Source: Tsuneonella mangrovi
GTDB taxonomy: Bacteria; Pseudomonadota; Alphaproteobacteria; Sphingomonadales; Sphingomonadaceae
Length of the DNA stretch: 64,000 nucleotides
Reading direction: 5' to 3'
Assembly: GCF_002269345.1 (NCBI RefSeq)
Contig: NZ_CP022889.1
Coordinates: 806,001-870,000, forward strand
Part shown: positions 10,028 to 19,830 of the stretch, one piece after another
How the letters are laid out: each line of letters opens with the position of its first letter
How positions within the stretch are numbered: the first letter of the stretch is position 1
Notes under the pieces: model-generated
Database searches by the model: none
Seen by the model: only the letters and a program-made list of their open reading frames with translations
Told to the model about the DNA's origin: nothing
Position numbers and translations under genes: made by a program

Positions 10028-10534
10028 CTAGGCCTCTCCGGCAGCGTCCACCATCGCGCTGTCGAGCGCATCGCGCGGCGATTTGTCACCCCACAGTACG
10101 AACTGGAACGCCGGATAGAACCGGTCGCACTCGTCCACTGCGGTCTCGACCAGTCCCTGCGCCTGACCGAGGCTCAGCAAGCCATCGTCACCAAGCAGCA
10201 AACCATGCCGGTAAACCAGCATCCCGCCTTTCGACCAAACATCGAAGTGTCCGAGCCAAAGTTGCTCGTTCACCATCGCCAGCAGCTCGTGCGCCGGCGC
10301 GCGCTTGGTGTCGGCAACGCGAATGTCCGGCAGGCACAACAGCTGCAACACGTTGTCTGTGCTGCGCCAGATGGCGCGCACCTGGTATGTCGCCCAACTC
10401 CCTTGAATTTCAGCAGAAATCTCGTCCGCCGAGACGATTTCATGCGGCCAGTCGCGCGCATCGAACAGCGCCGCGAGCATCTCGATCGGCGCGGCATCGT
10501 CGTCCTCGACGAAGGGCTGCTCGGCGGTTCTCAT
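10028..10534 (-). CDS. YbjN domain-containing protein
   Basis: The protein is 168 aa. The sequence has the YbjN (type-III-chaperone-like fold) pattern: EMLAALFDARDWPHEI near the start, an arginine/tryptophan beta-sheet core (YQVRAIWRSTDNVLQLLCLP), a helix with NEQLWLGHFDVW, and a C-terminal segment FYPAFQFVLWG. It is known in E. coli as a sensory-transduction or multicopy-suppressor type protein without defined chemistry. In sphingomonads it often precedes proC, as here. The ATG at 10534 was chosen; the upstream TTG alternative would add residues without conservation. No signal peptide is present. Confidence 0.88.
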   Translation of the reverse strand: MRTAEQPFVEDDDAAPIEMLAALFDARDWPHEIVSADEISAEIQGSWATYQVRAIWRSTDNVLQLLCLPDIRVADTKRAPAHELLAMVNEQLWLGHFDVWSKGGMLVYRHGLLLGDDGLLSLGQAQGLVETAVDECDRFYPAFQFVLWGDKSPRDALDSAMVDAAGEA

Positions 10535-10676
10535 CGGGCTGCAGGCTTGTGCGACTTCATGGCGGCACTGGTGGACGATCACCCCGCCCACCCGCAATCT
10601 TGACGCGTCCGGTTGCTGGGGAGAACTCGATAACCTTGTTCAAAGGTTGTGCAAAAACGGTGGACGACGGGCCAGC

Positions 10677-12500
10677 CTATTTGAGCGGATCGACCGCCTC
10701 TCCCTTTGCGCTGGTAAACCGGTAACTGTCGATCCCGGCCGCTTTCAGGTCGTTCACGAACTTGTTGGCGTCCCTCACCGAATCGAATGGTCCGGTGACC
10801 AGCCGGTTCGTGCGGTTGAGCCTGGCGGTGTAGGGATCGCGCTTGCCGAGCAGTTTCGGCTCCTTTTTCGCCAGGCGCTGCCAAGTGAATCCGAGCGCCT
10901 TGATGTTTTGCCCGATACCAACTTGCACCCAGATCCGGCTGGGGACCGGCGGCGGTGGCGGCGGAGCGGGTGGAGGAGGAGGCGCCTCGCGCTTGACCTT
11001 GATTGCGGTGATATCGACCGCGCCCGGCCTTGCCTTGGGTACTGCGGTCGAAGGCGCAAGGTCGGCAAACGCATCCGCCACGCTTTCAGGGGCCGATGGC
11101 GGCGGAGGCGTAGTAGCAGAGGTCGGAGCAGCCGCTGTCGGAGCAGCCGCGGTCGGCGCATCGCTGGTCACGACCTGCCGGATAACGACCGGCGGTGGCG
11201 GGGAAGGCGGTGATGGTGGCGGCGACGGTGGCGGGCTTGCCTGCGCTTGCCTCACCGCATCGAGGCGACTGGTCGCTTGCCCCGAACCAACCTTGGCGAG
11301 GTCGAAGCCGGCTGCGGCATCGGCCTTGGGCGGAAGTTCGCCATTGCTGTCCAGCGCAACCTGCGCGGTTGCAGCCGATTCCGGGGCTTGAGGAGGCGGC
11401 GGTGGCGGTGGCGGCGGTGGGGCAGGAGGGGGTGGCGATGGCGGCGGGCTCGATTCCACCGGAGAATAGGTAATTTTCAATCCTTTGGCGCGCGCAGCCT
11501 TTTCCGCTTCGGCCACCTTGCGCGCTTCCCGCTCGGCCCGCTTGCTTTCGCGGCGCGCGGCAGCAGCAGCCTGGGCATCATCCTTCGAGCTGGCAGTGGT
11601 GCGTGGTCCCAGCGGCGTTCCGCTGGGGGTCAGCCTCGAATCGACCGAAGCGACGCTCGTCCCACCTGCCTGTGCAGGAGGTGTTCCCGCGAATTGCGCG
11701 TACCGCGGATCGTCACGCCCGATCTGCGCGGCGCGGGGGAACCGACCGAGGTTGGCCGCCGCCGCCTGCTGTGCCCGCGTGAGCTGCGGCATGTAGTCGA
11801 GGTAGGGGATCATCTGCGAGGCCATGTTCGCCGGCATCACCGCATTGGCAATCGAAGTCGCTTCCTGCTTGTCGCCTATGATCGCCAGGCCGAATGCGCG
11901 GATACGGTATGCCCCGAAATCGCGCTTCTGCAACAGCGGCAGCAGTGTCGCCTCGAACCCGCGCTTGTCGCCCGAAATTGCCTGGCTGAGCGCAAGCCGC
12001 CGGGTCGTCTCTTCGTCGGCCCCGTGCGACAGGTCGAGCCGGTACTGCGCCTGCGCCGCAGCGTTGTTGCCCACCAGGTCGTAAGCGAGTCCGCGTTCGG
12101 ACGCGATTTCCGCCGGGTCCGCTCCCGCGGCCACCGCCTGGTCGAACAGTTCGATCGCTTCGACCGGGCGATCGGTCCGCACCGCTGCCTTGGCGAGCCC
12201 GACCTTCACCACCGGGCTGCCCGGCTTGAGTTCGTCCGCCCGCCCGAAGAAGCCGATTGCAGCATCGGTATCGTCGAGCGCCAGCGAAGCGTTGCCCGCA
12301 TCGATCAGCGCATCGAAGTCGGTCCCGTTCTGCGCCAGCCGCCGCAGGGCATCGCCGAGATCGGCAGCAGCGGGAGGCGGGGTCGGCTGGACGACCGCGC
12401 GATCCTGCGCGCGCACCGTCGTTGCGACCAGTGCCAGAGGCATCAGCGCGGCAATGGAAATGGAGGCGCGGGCGATGGTTTTGGTGCGGCGCACGGGCAT
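10677..12500 (-). CDS. SPOR-domain, TPR-containing secreted protein next to ftsZ
   Basis: The protein is 607 aa. A signal peptide (MPVRRTKTIARASISIAALM, ending near VRAQ) is followed by TPR-like helical repeats (about 45-220) with ALDDTDAAIGFFGRADELKPGSP. A basic/alanine linker and long proline-rich tracts come next. The C-terminal SPOR domain (about residues 520-607) starts RIWVQVGIGQNIKALGFTWQ. SPOR domains bind glycan strands lacking stem peptides at the septum, so a periplasmic role in division is likely and fits its place 60 bp after ftsZ. The start at 12500 puts the signal peptide at the N-terminus; an in-frame ATG at 12554 is possible. It is the last gene of the dcw run. Confidence 0.85.
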   Translation of the reverse strand: MPVRRTKTIARASISIAALMPLALVATTVRAQDRAVVQPTPPPAAADLGDALRRLAQNGTDFDALIDAGNASLALDDTDAAIGFFGRADELKPGSPVVKVGLAKAAVRTDRPVEAIELFDQAVAAGADPAEIASERGLAYDLVGNNAAAQAQYRLDLSHGADEETTRRLALSQAISGDKRGFEATLLPLLQKRDFGAYRIRAFGLAIIGDKQEATSIANAVMPANMASQMIPYLDYMPQLTRAQQAAAANLGRFPRAAQIGRDDPRYAQFAGTPPAQAGGTSVASVDSRLTPSGTPLGPRTTASSKDDAQAAAAARRESKRAEREARKVAEAEKAARAKGLKITYSPVESSPPPSPPPPAPPPPPPPPPPQAPESAATAQVALDSNGELPPKADAAAGFDLAKVGSGQATSRLDAVRQAQASPPPSPPPSPPSPPPPVVIRQVVTSDAPTAAAPTAAAPTSATTPPPPSAPESVADAFADLAPSTAVPKARPGAVDITAIKVKREAPPPPPAPPPPPPVPSRIWVQVGIGQNIKALGFTWQRLAKKEPKLLGKRDPYTARLNRTNRLVTGPFDSVRDANKFVNDLKAAGIDSYRFTSAKGEAVDPLK

Positions 12501-12559
12501 GACGGTGGCCCTGCCTGTCGGCGTCTTAACAAGCGCCGAACGGGCAGGCGGCACTCCTG

Positions 12560-14140
12560 TTACTGGTTGTTCTGGCGCCCGAGGAAGCGCGGAATGCTGA
12601 GCGAAGCCGAATCGTCGTCCCCATCTTCATCCTCTTCCTCGTCGTCGGACGTCGAGGGGCCGGAGCCGCGTGAGAGGTTGGCCATCCGCTCGAACAGCGT
12701 GCTACCTGCGCCGGACCCACCGCCGCCGCCACCGCTACCGGAGCCTTCTCCATCGTCGCCGGAGAGCAGGGGCCGGCGGCGCCCGCCCGGATTGGGCTGG
12801 AGGGGTTCGTCCTCGGCCACGAGGCGGTCGGCATCGAGCAGCAGCTCGTCCTGCTGCGGCGGTGCTTCGTCGCCTTCGCCCTCATCTTCGTCGTTGCGCA
12901 GACCGGCAAGCGGGTCGACGATTCCATCGACGTCGTCGTCTTCGTCGTAATCGTCGTACTCGTCGCCTTCTTCATCTTCGCCGAGATCGACTTCGGCTAA
13001 CCCGGCAAGGTCGAGCGGTTCCGGCTCCGAGGCTTCAGCCGCTTCCGGTTCAATCGCTTCGGGCTCGTCCTCGACCAGTTCGCTTTCTTCGGGCAACTCG
13101 AGCGCGGGACGCTTGGGCGTGCGCGGGCCACCCAGCGAGAACGAGCGATTTTCGCCCGAAGCGCTGGATTCGGCGCTGCCGTCGATCCCGGTCGCAACCA
13201 CCGAAACGCGAATCTTGCCTTCGAGCTCGGGGTTGAACGCCGAACCCCAGATGATGTTGGCATCCTCGTCGACCAGTTCGCGGATGTGGTTCGCAGCCTC
13301 GTCGACTTCGAGCAGCTTCATGTCCTCGCCGCCGATGATCGAGATGATCACGCCCTTGGCGCCGGCCATGCTGACGCCGTCGAGCAGCGGGTTGGCGATG
13401 GCGCGTTCAGCGGCTTCGAGTGCGCGGTTCTCGCCCTCGCCCTCGCCGGTGCCCATCATCGCCTTGCCCATTTCCTCCATCACCGACCGCACGTCGGCGA
13501 AGTCGAGGTTGATCAGGCCCGGCATCACCATCAGGTCGGTGATCGAGCGAACGCCCTGCTGCAGCACTTCGTCGGCCAGCTGGAACGCTTCCTTGAAGGT
13601 CGTTTCCGCCTTGGCGATCAGGAACAGGTTCTGGTTGGGAATGACGATAAGCGTATCGACGTGCTTCTGCAGCTCTTCGATACCCGCTTCGGCAGCCCGC
13701 ATCCGGCGGGTACCTTCGAACAGGAACGGCTTGGTCACCACGCCCACCGTCAGCACGCCCTTGCGGCGTGCCGCCTCGGCGATCACCGGCGCGGCGCCGG
13801 TGCCGGTGCCGCCGCCCATGCCGGCAGCGATGAAGCACATATTCACACCGTCGAGCGCGTCTTCGATCTCGGCGACGGTTTCTTCCGCGGCGGCCTTGCC
13901 GACTTCGGGGCGGGCACCGGCGCCCAACCCGCCGGTGATGTCCGGGCCGAGCTGGATGCGTGTCGGCGCGCCCGAATTGGAGAGCGCTTGCGCATCGGTG
14001 TTGGCAACAAGGAAATCGACCCCTTCGATGCTCGCGGCGATCATGTTGGCGATGGCATTGCCGCCTGCGCCGCCGACACCGACTACGGTGATCCTCGGAC
14101 GAAGGTCTTCAGTTGCAGCTGGGCCGATATTTATGCTCAT
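12560..14140 (-). CDS. ftsZ: Cell division tubulin FtsZ
   Basis: The protein is 526 aa, longer than the usual 380-400. The GTP-binding signature GGGTGTG is at residues 109-115, the T7 loop NLDFADV at 211-217, and the N-terminus holds [12 protein letters not shown]. The polymerising core ends near residue 325. The following 180 residues are a very acidic linker rich in Asp/Glu plus a glycine/serine run. The conserved C-terminal peptide [14 protein letters not shown], for FtsA binding, closes the protein. Long linkers are known from alphaproteobacteria such as Caulobacter. The start has a strong GGAGGG ribosome binding site. A separate promoter probably lies in the 150-bp gap after ftsA. Confidence 0.97.
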   Translation of the reverse strand: MSINIGPAATEDLRPRITVVGVGGAGGNAIANMIAASIEGVDFLVANTDAQALSNSGAPTRIQLGPDITGGLGAGARPEVGKAAAEETVAEIEDALDGVNMCFIAAGMGGGTGTGAAPVIAEAARRKGVLTVGVVTKPFLFEGTRRMRAAEAGIEELQKHVDTLIVIPNQNLFLIAKAETTFKEAFQLADEVLQQGVRSITDLMVMPGLINLDFADVRSVMEEMGKAMMGTGEGEGENRALEAAERAIANPLLDGVSMAGAKGVIISIIGGEDMKLLEVDEAANHIRELVDEDANIIWGSAFNPELEGKIRVSVVATGIDGSAESSASGENRSFSLGGPRTPKRPALELPEESELVEDEPEAIEPEAAEASEPEPLDLAGLAEVDLGEDEEGDEYDDYDEDDDVDGIVDPLAGLRNDEDEGEGDEAPPQQDELLLDADRLVAEDEPLQPNPGGRRRPLLSGDDGEGSGSGGGGGGSGAGSTLFERMANLSRGSGPSTSDDEEEDEDGDDDSASLSIPRFLGRQNNQ

Positions 14141-14162
14141 GTCATTTCCCTCCGGGGAACGC

Positions 14163-14198
14163 GCAATCGATAGTACAATTTTCGCGAGTTTGGCACAA
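14163..14198 (-). promoter_or_regulatory. Candidate ftsZ promoter (-35 TTGTGC, -10 TACTAT)
   Basis: In the only sizeable gap of the dcw run, the minus strand shows TTGTGC (14193-14198), 17 bp, then TACTAT (14170-14175), which would start transcription near 14163, about 23 nt before the ftsZ ATG. The match to sigma-70 consensus is partial (3/6 and 4/6), so this is a suggestion. Confidence 0.35.
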
Positions 14199-14291
14199 AG
14201 CGCTTAAGGCGGGCATAGGTAGGTATCCCTTATCCACAGCGCGCAATTTGCCGGTAAAACAGGCTGATTCACGGAATAGCGGCGAAACCAT

Positions 14292-15575
14292 CTAGAAATA
14301 CTCCCGAACGGCGCGAAGAACGCGGGTGACGATCGCCATTCCCGAATAGCTGGTGGTCGGCTGGTAGGACGGGCCGATCGCGCGAATGTCGACCGGGTCA
14401 GCCGCCGCGTAAAGGCACAGCCCCGTGAGCGTTCCGAAGCTCGCGGTGGCGGTCGCTTCGCCCAGCCCGCGCAGCGCGGGCGGCTTGCCAACCCGCACCG
14501 GATGACCCAGCGCGCTCTGCAGATATTCCGCGATTCCAGCGAGTTCCGCCCCGCCGCCGGTTACCACGATCTGCCCGCCCTTGGTTCCGGCAAAACCCAT
14601 GTCCTTGAGCGCGCGATTGACCTCTGTCGCCAACCGCCCGAGCTGTTCGGTGATCACCGAGACCAGTTCTGCGCGGGGAATGCGGTTCTTGTCGTCTGCT
14701 CCGCGCGCCGGAGTGGCCGTTGCTTCGTCCTCGTCTGGCCCGTGAACCGGGATCATGTCCTTGTAGTCCGACGGGCTGGCGATTGCCGAGCCATACCGGC
14801 TTTTGAGCCGCTGCGCCTGGAAACGCCGGATGCCGAATGCGCTGGCGACCGCATCGGTGATGTCGGACGAGCCGAACTGGATCGCCGATAGCCCCAGCAA
14901 CATACCGCCCGCATAGAGCGCGACATTGGTCACTTCACCGCCGATCTCGATCAATGCGGTGCCGAGCTCGCGCTCTTCCGGTGTGAGGCACGACTGGCCC
15001 GACGCGAGCGGGGTCGCTACGACCGCCTCGACTTCCAGGTGCGCCTTCTGCACCGCTTCGATCAGGTTCCGCACCGGCGCGCCGTCAGCCAGCATGACAT
15101 GGATATCGACCCCGAGGCGTTCGGCATGGAGGCCGCGAGGGTTAGCGACGCCATGCGCCCCGTCGAGCGTGTAGTGCGCGGGCTGCGCGTGGAGCACCAT
15201 CCGCCCGTCGGGCTGGATCGAATCCCGCGCCGCGACCAGCAGGTGTTCGACGTCGTCTTCCTCGACCCGTCGCCCGCCGATCTCGATCTCTACCTTGGCA
15301 ACCCGGCTCGCCAGCCCTGCCCCCGAACATCCGACCCACACGCTGGAAATGCTCGTACCTGCGTTCTTCTCTGCCCGCTCCACCGCATCGCGGATGGCAT
15401 AAGTCGCCGCGGCCATGTCGGTCACATAGCCGCGCTTGATCCCCTGGCTCGCCCGGTTGCCCGAACCGAGCACGATCATCTCGCCGGTTTCCGACAGGCC
15501 CATGATCATCGCCGAGATGCGGAACGATCCGACATCGACCGCCCCGAAGACCCTGACGATGCGCGGCAAACCCAT
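14292..15575 (-). CDS. ftsA: Cell division actin homologue FtsA
   Basis: The protein is 427 aa. The actin/Hsp70-fold features are VFGAVDVGSFRISAMIMG at the N-terminus, the second phosphate loop region ELGTALIEIGGEVTNVALY, and GGQIVVTGGGAELAG. The C-terminus reads RVLRAVREYF, resembling the amphipathic membrane-targeting helix. FtsA anchors FtsZ polymers to the membrane through the FtsZ C-terminal peptide. Two adjacent ATGs exist (15578 and 15575); the second is preferred because GGGAGG then sits 6 nt upstream, giving a TGATG junction with ftsQ. Confidence 0.95.
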   Translation of the reverse strand: MGLPRIVRVFGAVDVGSFRISAMIMGLSETGEMIVLGSGNRASQGIKRGYVTDMAAATYAIRDAVERAEKNAGTSISSVWVGCSGAGLASRVAKVEIEIGGRRVEEDDVEHLLVAARDSIQPDGRMVLHAQPAHYTLDGAHGVANPRGLHAERLGVDIHVMLADGAPVRNLIEAVQKAHLEVEAVVATPLASGQSCLTPEERELGTALIEIGGEVTNVALYAGGMLLGLSAIQFGSSDITDAVASAFGIRRFQAQRLKSRYGSAIASPSDYKDMIPVHGPDEDEATATPARGADDKNRIPRAELVSVITEQLGRLATEVNRALKDMGFAGTKGGQIVVTGGGAELAGIAEYLQSALGHPVRVGKPPALRGLGEATATASFGTLTGLCLYAAADPVDIRAIGPSYQPTTSYSGMAIVTRVLRAVREYF

Positions 15576-16486
15576 CATTCACCTCCCTTGGTGCTGAGCG
15601 CCTGATGTTCGGTCCGCCCCGGGATGCGCAAATAGATCCGGTCGGGCACGCGCATGTCGAAGGTGGCGACCTTCCCGCCGATCAACCGGTTGACGCCGTC
15701 AAGCCGAGCGAACGAGACCAGCGCGCTGGAGCCTTCGTTCTGCCCCTGCGGCAGGGCAAGCACTTGCCCGGTCTTGAAGGTGAGGTTCCAGCGGCGGTTG
15801 CCGATCCATTCGGCGGCGACGATCTGCGGCTTGAGCGCGGGCGCGGCAGCGATCAGCCGCGTGAGGTCGGGCATTTGCCGCGCCGAGCCCGGACCGGAAA
15901 TCTCCAGCATACCCTTGGCGGCACTCGGCTTGATCGGTTCGAGCTCGTGCCCGGTGCCGTCGATCAGCACCAGTCGGCCCGGTTTCTTGAGCACCGCCGC
16001 CGGTTTGCGCTCGACGATGTCGATCACCAGCGTCGTCGGCAGTTGGCGGCTGACCCGCGCATCGGCCACCCACGGCAGCGCGAGCAATTGCTGGCGCAGT
16101 TGGTCAAGATCGACCGACGGCATCGGACGATCGCGCTGGGCGAACGCGATATTGTAGACCTTCATCTCGTTCATCCGGTGAATCCCGGTCACACGAACGT
16201 TGCGCGCCACGAACCCGGCATCCGCCGCCACTCCGGCAACTTGCGCCTGCGCCAGAGCCGGCAACCCGGCGAGGCTGGCGACGAACCATGCCAGCGCCAC
16301 CGCGCCGCCGATGATGATGGCAAGAAACACCCGGTGAAGCTGCTCTTCGGTGAACGGCAGGATCGCCATCACGGCGTCCATGAACCCGCTGGTCCTGGCC
16401 TTGGCCTTTCGCGCAGTGTTTGCGCGGCTGCGCGCAGCAGCCGCACGGCGCACGCCCTTGCCCTTGCGGTTGATGGTCTCAGCCAT
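15575..16486 (-). CDS. ftsQ: Cell division protein FtsQ
   Basis: The protein is 303 aa. A basic N-terminal cytoplasmic tail (RRAAAARSRANTARKAKAR) precedes one transmembrane helix at about residues 54-77. The periplasmic part starts with a POTRA domain (NVRVTGIHRMNEMKVYNIAF) and continues with the FtsQ beta domain (LPWVADARVSRQLPTTLVI). It recruits FtsL and the FtsWI synthase to the septum. The start MAETINRKGKG overlaps the ddl stop by 8 bp; an upstream in-frame start would lie deeper inside ddl. Confidence 0.93.
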   Translation of the reverse strand: MAETINRKGKGVRRAAAARSRANTARKAKARTSGFMDAVMAILPFTEEQLHRVFLAIIIGGAVALAWFVASLAGLPALAQAQVAGVAADAGFVARNVRVTGIHRMNEMKVYNIAFAQRDRPMPSVDLDQLRQQLLALPWVADARVSRQLPTTLVIDIVERKPAAVLKKPGRLVLIDGTGHELEPIKPSAAKGMLEISGPGSARQMPDLTRLIAAAPALKPQIVAAEWIGNRRWNLTFKTGQVLALPQGQNEGSSALVSFARLDGVNRLIGGKVATFDMRVPDRIYLRIPGRTEHQALSTKGGE

Positions 16487-17447
16487 CGGCACCCGCTCCC
16501 TTCGCCGCGCCCCGCAGCGCCTCGGCAACGATCGCCTCGACCAGGTCTTCGTAGCTCATCCCGCAATAGCGCGCCTGTTCGGGCACCAGGCTAAGCGGGG
16601 TCATCCCCGGCTGGGTGTTGGTTTCGAGCACGAACAGCCCGTCTTCGCCGCGCTCGTCGTCCCACCGAAAGTCGGTCCGGCTGGTGCCCTTGCAGCCAAG
16701 CACCTGGTGCGCCTTCACCGCATAACCCATGCACAGTTCGGCGATCCGCTCGGGAATATTCGCCGGGCAGACGTGCTCGGTCATCCCGTCGGTGTACTTG
16801 GCGTCGAAATCGTAGAAGCCGGACTTGGGCACCAGCTCGGTCACGGTCAGCGCGCGCGGCCCTTCTGCCCCGTCGATCACCGCTACGGTCAGCTCGCGGC
16901 CTCGGATGTAGGGTTCGGCGAGCAGGCGATCGAATTCCTGCCACGGTCCGGGCACGTCGCGGCGGATCGGGTTGCCATAATTGCCATCGGCGGTAACGAT
17001 CGCCACGCCTACCGAGCTGCCTTCGTTGACCGGCTTGAGCACGTAAGGGCGCGCCAGCGGATCGCGTTCGTAAAGCTCTTCGCACTCGACGATCCGCCCG
17101 CCGGGCATCGGGATGCCGTGCGGCACCAGCGCCTGCTTGGTCAGTTCCTTGTCGATCGCGATCACCGAAGTGGCGAGACCCGAATGGGTATACGGAACGC
17201 CCATCAAGTCGAGCATCCCCTGCACCGTGCCGTCCTCTCCCGGCACGCCGTGGAGCGCATTGAACACGACGTCGGGCGCGGCCTCGGCGATCCGCGCGGC
17301 GACTTGCCGATCCATGTCGATCCGGGTGACTTGATGCCCGCGCGCCTCGAGCGCCTTGGCGACGCCCTCGCCGCTCATCAGCGAAACCGGCCGCTCGTTC
17401 GCCCAGCCGCCCATCAGCACCGCGACGTGGAGTTTGGGAAGGGTCAC
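16479..17447 (-). CDS. ddl: D-alanine--D-alanine ligase
   Basis: The protein is 322 aa. ATP-grasp ligase features include HVAVLMGGWANERPVSLMSG, FNALHGVPGEDGTVQGMLDL, and the C-terminal substrate/metal region VLETNTQPGMTPLSLVPEQ. It makes the D-Ala-D-Ala dipeptide used by MurF in the cytoplasm. The start is GTG at 17447, whose GTGA overlaps the murB stop; the longer frame upstream lacks ligase-like sequence. This is the DdlB position within the dcw cluster. Confidence 0.95.
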   Translation of the reverse strand: MTLPKLHVAVLMGGWANERPVSLMSGEGVAKALEARGHQVTRIDMDRQVAARIAEAAPDVVFNALHGVPGEDGTVQGMLDLMGVPYTHSGLATSVIAIDKELTKQALVPHGIPMPGGRIVECEELYERDPLARPYVLKPVNEGSSVGVAIVTADGNYGNPIRRDVPGPWQEFDRLLAEPYIRGRELTVAVIDGAEGPRALTVTELVPKSGFYDFDAKYTDGMTEHVCPANIPERIAELCMGYAVKAHQVLGCKGTSRTDFRWDDERGEDGLFVLETNTQPGMTPLSLVPEQARYCGMSYEDLVEAIVAEALRGAAKGAGADG

Positions 17448-18412
17448 GGCCGACCCACCCGCTGGATTTCCCATTCGAGGGCGATGCCCGAATTGGCGTA
17501 GACCTTGCGGCGAACCTCTTCGCCCAGCCCTTCGATGTCGGCGCTGGTCGCGTTGCCGGTATTGATAAGGAAGTTGGTGTGCTTTTCGCTCACTTGCGCG
17601 CCGCCCTTGGTCATCCCGCGACAGCCCGCCGCATCGACCAGCTGCCACGCCTTGTGCCCAGGCGGGTTCTTGAAGGTCGATCCGCCGGTCTTGGTCCGCA
17701 GCGGCTGCGATTCCTCGCGCGCCTTGGCGATGCGGTCCATCTCTGCGCCGATTTCTTCAGGAATGCCTTCGCGTCCCTGGAAGCGTGCGGCGACCACGAT
17801 CGCACCGTCGGGCAGCACCGAGTGGCGATAGGTGTATTCGAGGTCCGCCTTGGGCAGCGTCACGAACGAACCGTCGGGCAGGATCACGTCGCAATCGACC
17901 AGCACGTCGGCCACTTCGCAGCCGTATGCACCCCCGTTCATCCGCACGAACCCGCCCACGGTGCCGGGAATGCCGCGCAGGAATTCGACCCCAGCAATCC
18001 CTGCATCGCGCGCCTTGGATGAGACGAGGATTCCGCTCGCGCCGCCGCCGCATTCGAGCACCATGTCGCGCCGCGCCTCGACCGTAGCGAACGCCTTGCC
18101 GAGGCGGATCACCACGCCGGGAACGCCGCCGTCGCGCACGATCATGTTCGAGCCGAGCCCGAGCGCCATCACCGGCAAGGTCCCGCCCAGCCGGTCGAGG
18201 AATTCCTTGAGGTCCTCGAGGTCGGCGGGCTCGAACAGCCAGTCGGCATTGCCGCCGGTCTTGAACCAGACATAGGGCGCAAGCGGTGCGTTGGGCGTCA
18301 GCTTGCCGCGGATGCCGTCGGTGTTGAACGGGGCACTCGCAGTGGTTTCCGTGGTCGAGCCCGGCGCACTGCCGGTATCGTACATGTTCCAGTCGTCGGG
18401 CTGCACACTCAT
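17444..18412 (-). CDS. murB: UDP-N-acetylenolpyruvoylglucosamine reductase
   Basis: The protein is 322 aa. FAD-binding type-4 features are [29 protein letters not shown], and [18 protein letters not shown]. The catalytic region [15 protein letters not shown] places a serine/arginine-type active site, and GGSTFKNP lies further on. It reduces UDP-GlcNAc-enolpyruvate to UDP-MurNAc. The chosen start MSVQPDDW overlaps the murC stop through ATGA. The first 30 residues are poorly conserved, so the internal MYDTGS start cannot be excluded. Confidence 0.95.
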   Translation of the reverse strand: MSVQPDDWNMYDTGSAPGSTTETTASAPFNTDGIRGKLTPNAPLAPYVWFKTGGNADWLFEPADLEDLKEFLDRLGGTLPVMALGLGSNMIVRDGGVPGVVIRLGKAFATVEARRDMVLECGGGASGILVSSKARDAGIAGVEFLRGIPGTVGGFVRMNGGAYGCEVADVLVDCDVILPDGSFVTLPKADLEYTYRHSVLPDGAIVVAARFQGREGIPEEIGAEMDRIAKAREESQPLRTKTGGSTFKNPPGHKAWQLVDAAGCRGMTKGGAQVSEKHTNFLINTGNATSADIEGLGEEVRRKVYANSGIALEWEIQRVGRP

Positions 18413-19830
18413 GCGGCGCGCTCCTGCGCGATGGCATCGGCGAGGCCCGCCGCCCAGCGGGTGATGTCGCCCGCACCGAGGCACACCACGAGATCGCCCG
18501 ACTGCACTTCACCTGCCAGCACGCGAGCGAGTTCCTCACGGTCCGCCACTTCGGCAGCAAAGCGGTGCCCGCGGGACTTGATCCCCGCGACCAGCGCGGT
18601 CGAATCGATCCCTGGAATCGGGTCTTCGCCCGCTGCGTAGACCGGCGCGGCATAAACCTGGTCGGCTTCGTTGAAGGCGTTCCGGAACTCGTCCATCAGG
18701 TCGCGCAAGCGGGTGTAGCGGTGCGGCTGGACCACCGCGATCACACGGCCTTTGCCCGCACCGGTGACGCTTTCGCGCGCGGCGGAAAGGACTGCGCGGA
18801 TTTCCACCGGATGGTGCGCGTAGTCGTCGATCACGGTTGCGCCATCGACCGTGCCGACCTTGGTGAACCGTCGCCGCACACCGCCGAACTGCGCAAAGCC
18901 GGTGCGGATCACTTCGTCATCGCAGCCCATTTCCAGCGCCACGGCGATCGCGGCGAGCGCGTTCTGCACGTTGTGGCGGCCCGGCATCGGCAAGTGGACG
19001 CCGGAAATGACCCGGTCTTCCTCTCCGCGCTGGCGCACTGTCACGTCAAACACATTGCCGCCCGCTTCGGGGCGCACATCGGTGGCGCAGATGTCCGCCT
19101 GCGGGGAAAAGCCGTAGGTCACAACACGCCGGTCACGCACCTTACCGATCACCGCTTGCACTTCGGGGTGGTCGATGCACAGCACCGCCGCGCCGTAGAA
19201 CGGCACGTTGTGGATGAACTCCACGAATGCGCGCCGCACGCCGTCAAAATCGCCGTAGTGATCCAAGTGCTCGGGATCGATGTTGGTGACGACCGCGATG
19301 GTCCCGTCGAGCCGCAGGAAACTGCCGTCGCTTTCGTCGGCTTCGACCACCATCCAGTCGCTGTCACCCAACCGCGCGTTGGAGCCGTATTGCTCGATGA
19401 TTCCGCCGTTGATAACGGTCGGGTCGACGTTTCCGGCATCGAGAAGTGCGGCGATCATGCTGGTCGTGGTGGTCTTGCCGTGAGTACCGGCGACAGCCAC
19501 GGTGTTCTTGAGCCGCATCAACTCGGCAAGCATTTCCGCGCGGCGGACCACCGGGATGCGGTTTTCCAGAGCTGCGACGACTTCGGGATTGGTCCGCTTC
19601 ACAGCAGTCGAAGTGACGACCACCGCCGCGCCTTCGACGTTGTCCGCGGCATGGCCGATGTGCACGGTGATCCCGCGCTGGCGCAGGCGCTCAACGCTCG
19701 GCCCTTCTGTGAGGTCGGAACCCTGCACCGAATAGCCGAGGTTCTTCATCACTTCGGCGATGCCGGACATCCCGATCCCGCCGATGCCGACGAAGTGGAT
19801 CGTCCCGATATCGGTACCGACACCTTTCAT
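18409..19830 (-). CDS. murC: UDP-N-acetylmuramate--L-alanine ligase
   Basis: The protein is 473 aa. The N-terminal Rossmann domain is [18 protein letters not shown]. The central Mur-ligase P-loop is [17 protein letters not shown], and the acidic/lysine region [10 protein letters not shown] and [14 protein letters not shown] follow. The C-terminal domain has [14 protein letters not shown]. It adds L-Ala to UDP-MurNAc. ATGA junctions at both ends couple it to murG and murB. Confidence 0.97.
   Translation of the reverse strand: MKGVGTDIGTIHFVGIGGIGMSGIAEVMKNLGYSVQGSDLTEGPSVERLRQRGITVHIGHAADNVEGAAVVVTSTAVKRTNPEVVAALENRIPVVRRAEMLAELMRLKNTVAVAGTHGKTTTTSMIAALLDAGNVDPTVINGGIIEQYGSNARLGDSDWMVVEADESDGSFLRLDGTIAVVTNIDPEHLDHYGDFDGVRRAFVEFIHNVPFYGAAVLCIDHPEVQAVIGKVRDRRVVTYGFSPQADICATDVRPEAGGNVFDVTVRQRGEEDRVISGVHLPMPGRHNVQNALAAIAVALEMGCDDEVIRTGFAQFGGVRRRFTKVGTVDGATVIDDYAHHPVEIRAVLSAARESVTGAGKGRVIAVVQPHRYTRLRDLMDEFRNAFNEADQVYAAPVYAAGEDPIPGIDSTALVAGIKSRGHRFAAEVADREELARVLAGEVQSGDLVVCLGAGDITRWAAGLADAIAQERAA

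Noticed and set aside
10960-11460. Repetitive GC-rich stretch as a mobile or satellite repeat
   Set aside because: It encodes the proline-rich linkers of the SPOR protein in frame, with mixed codons.
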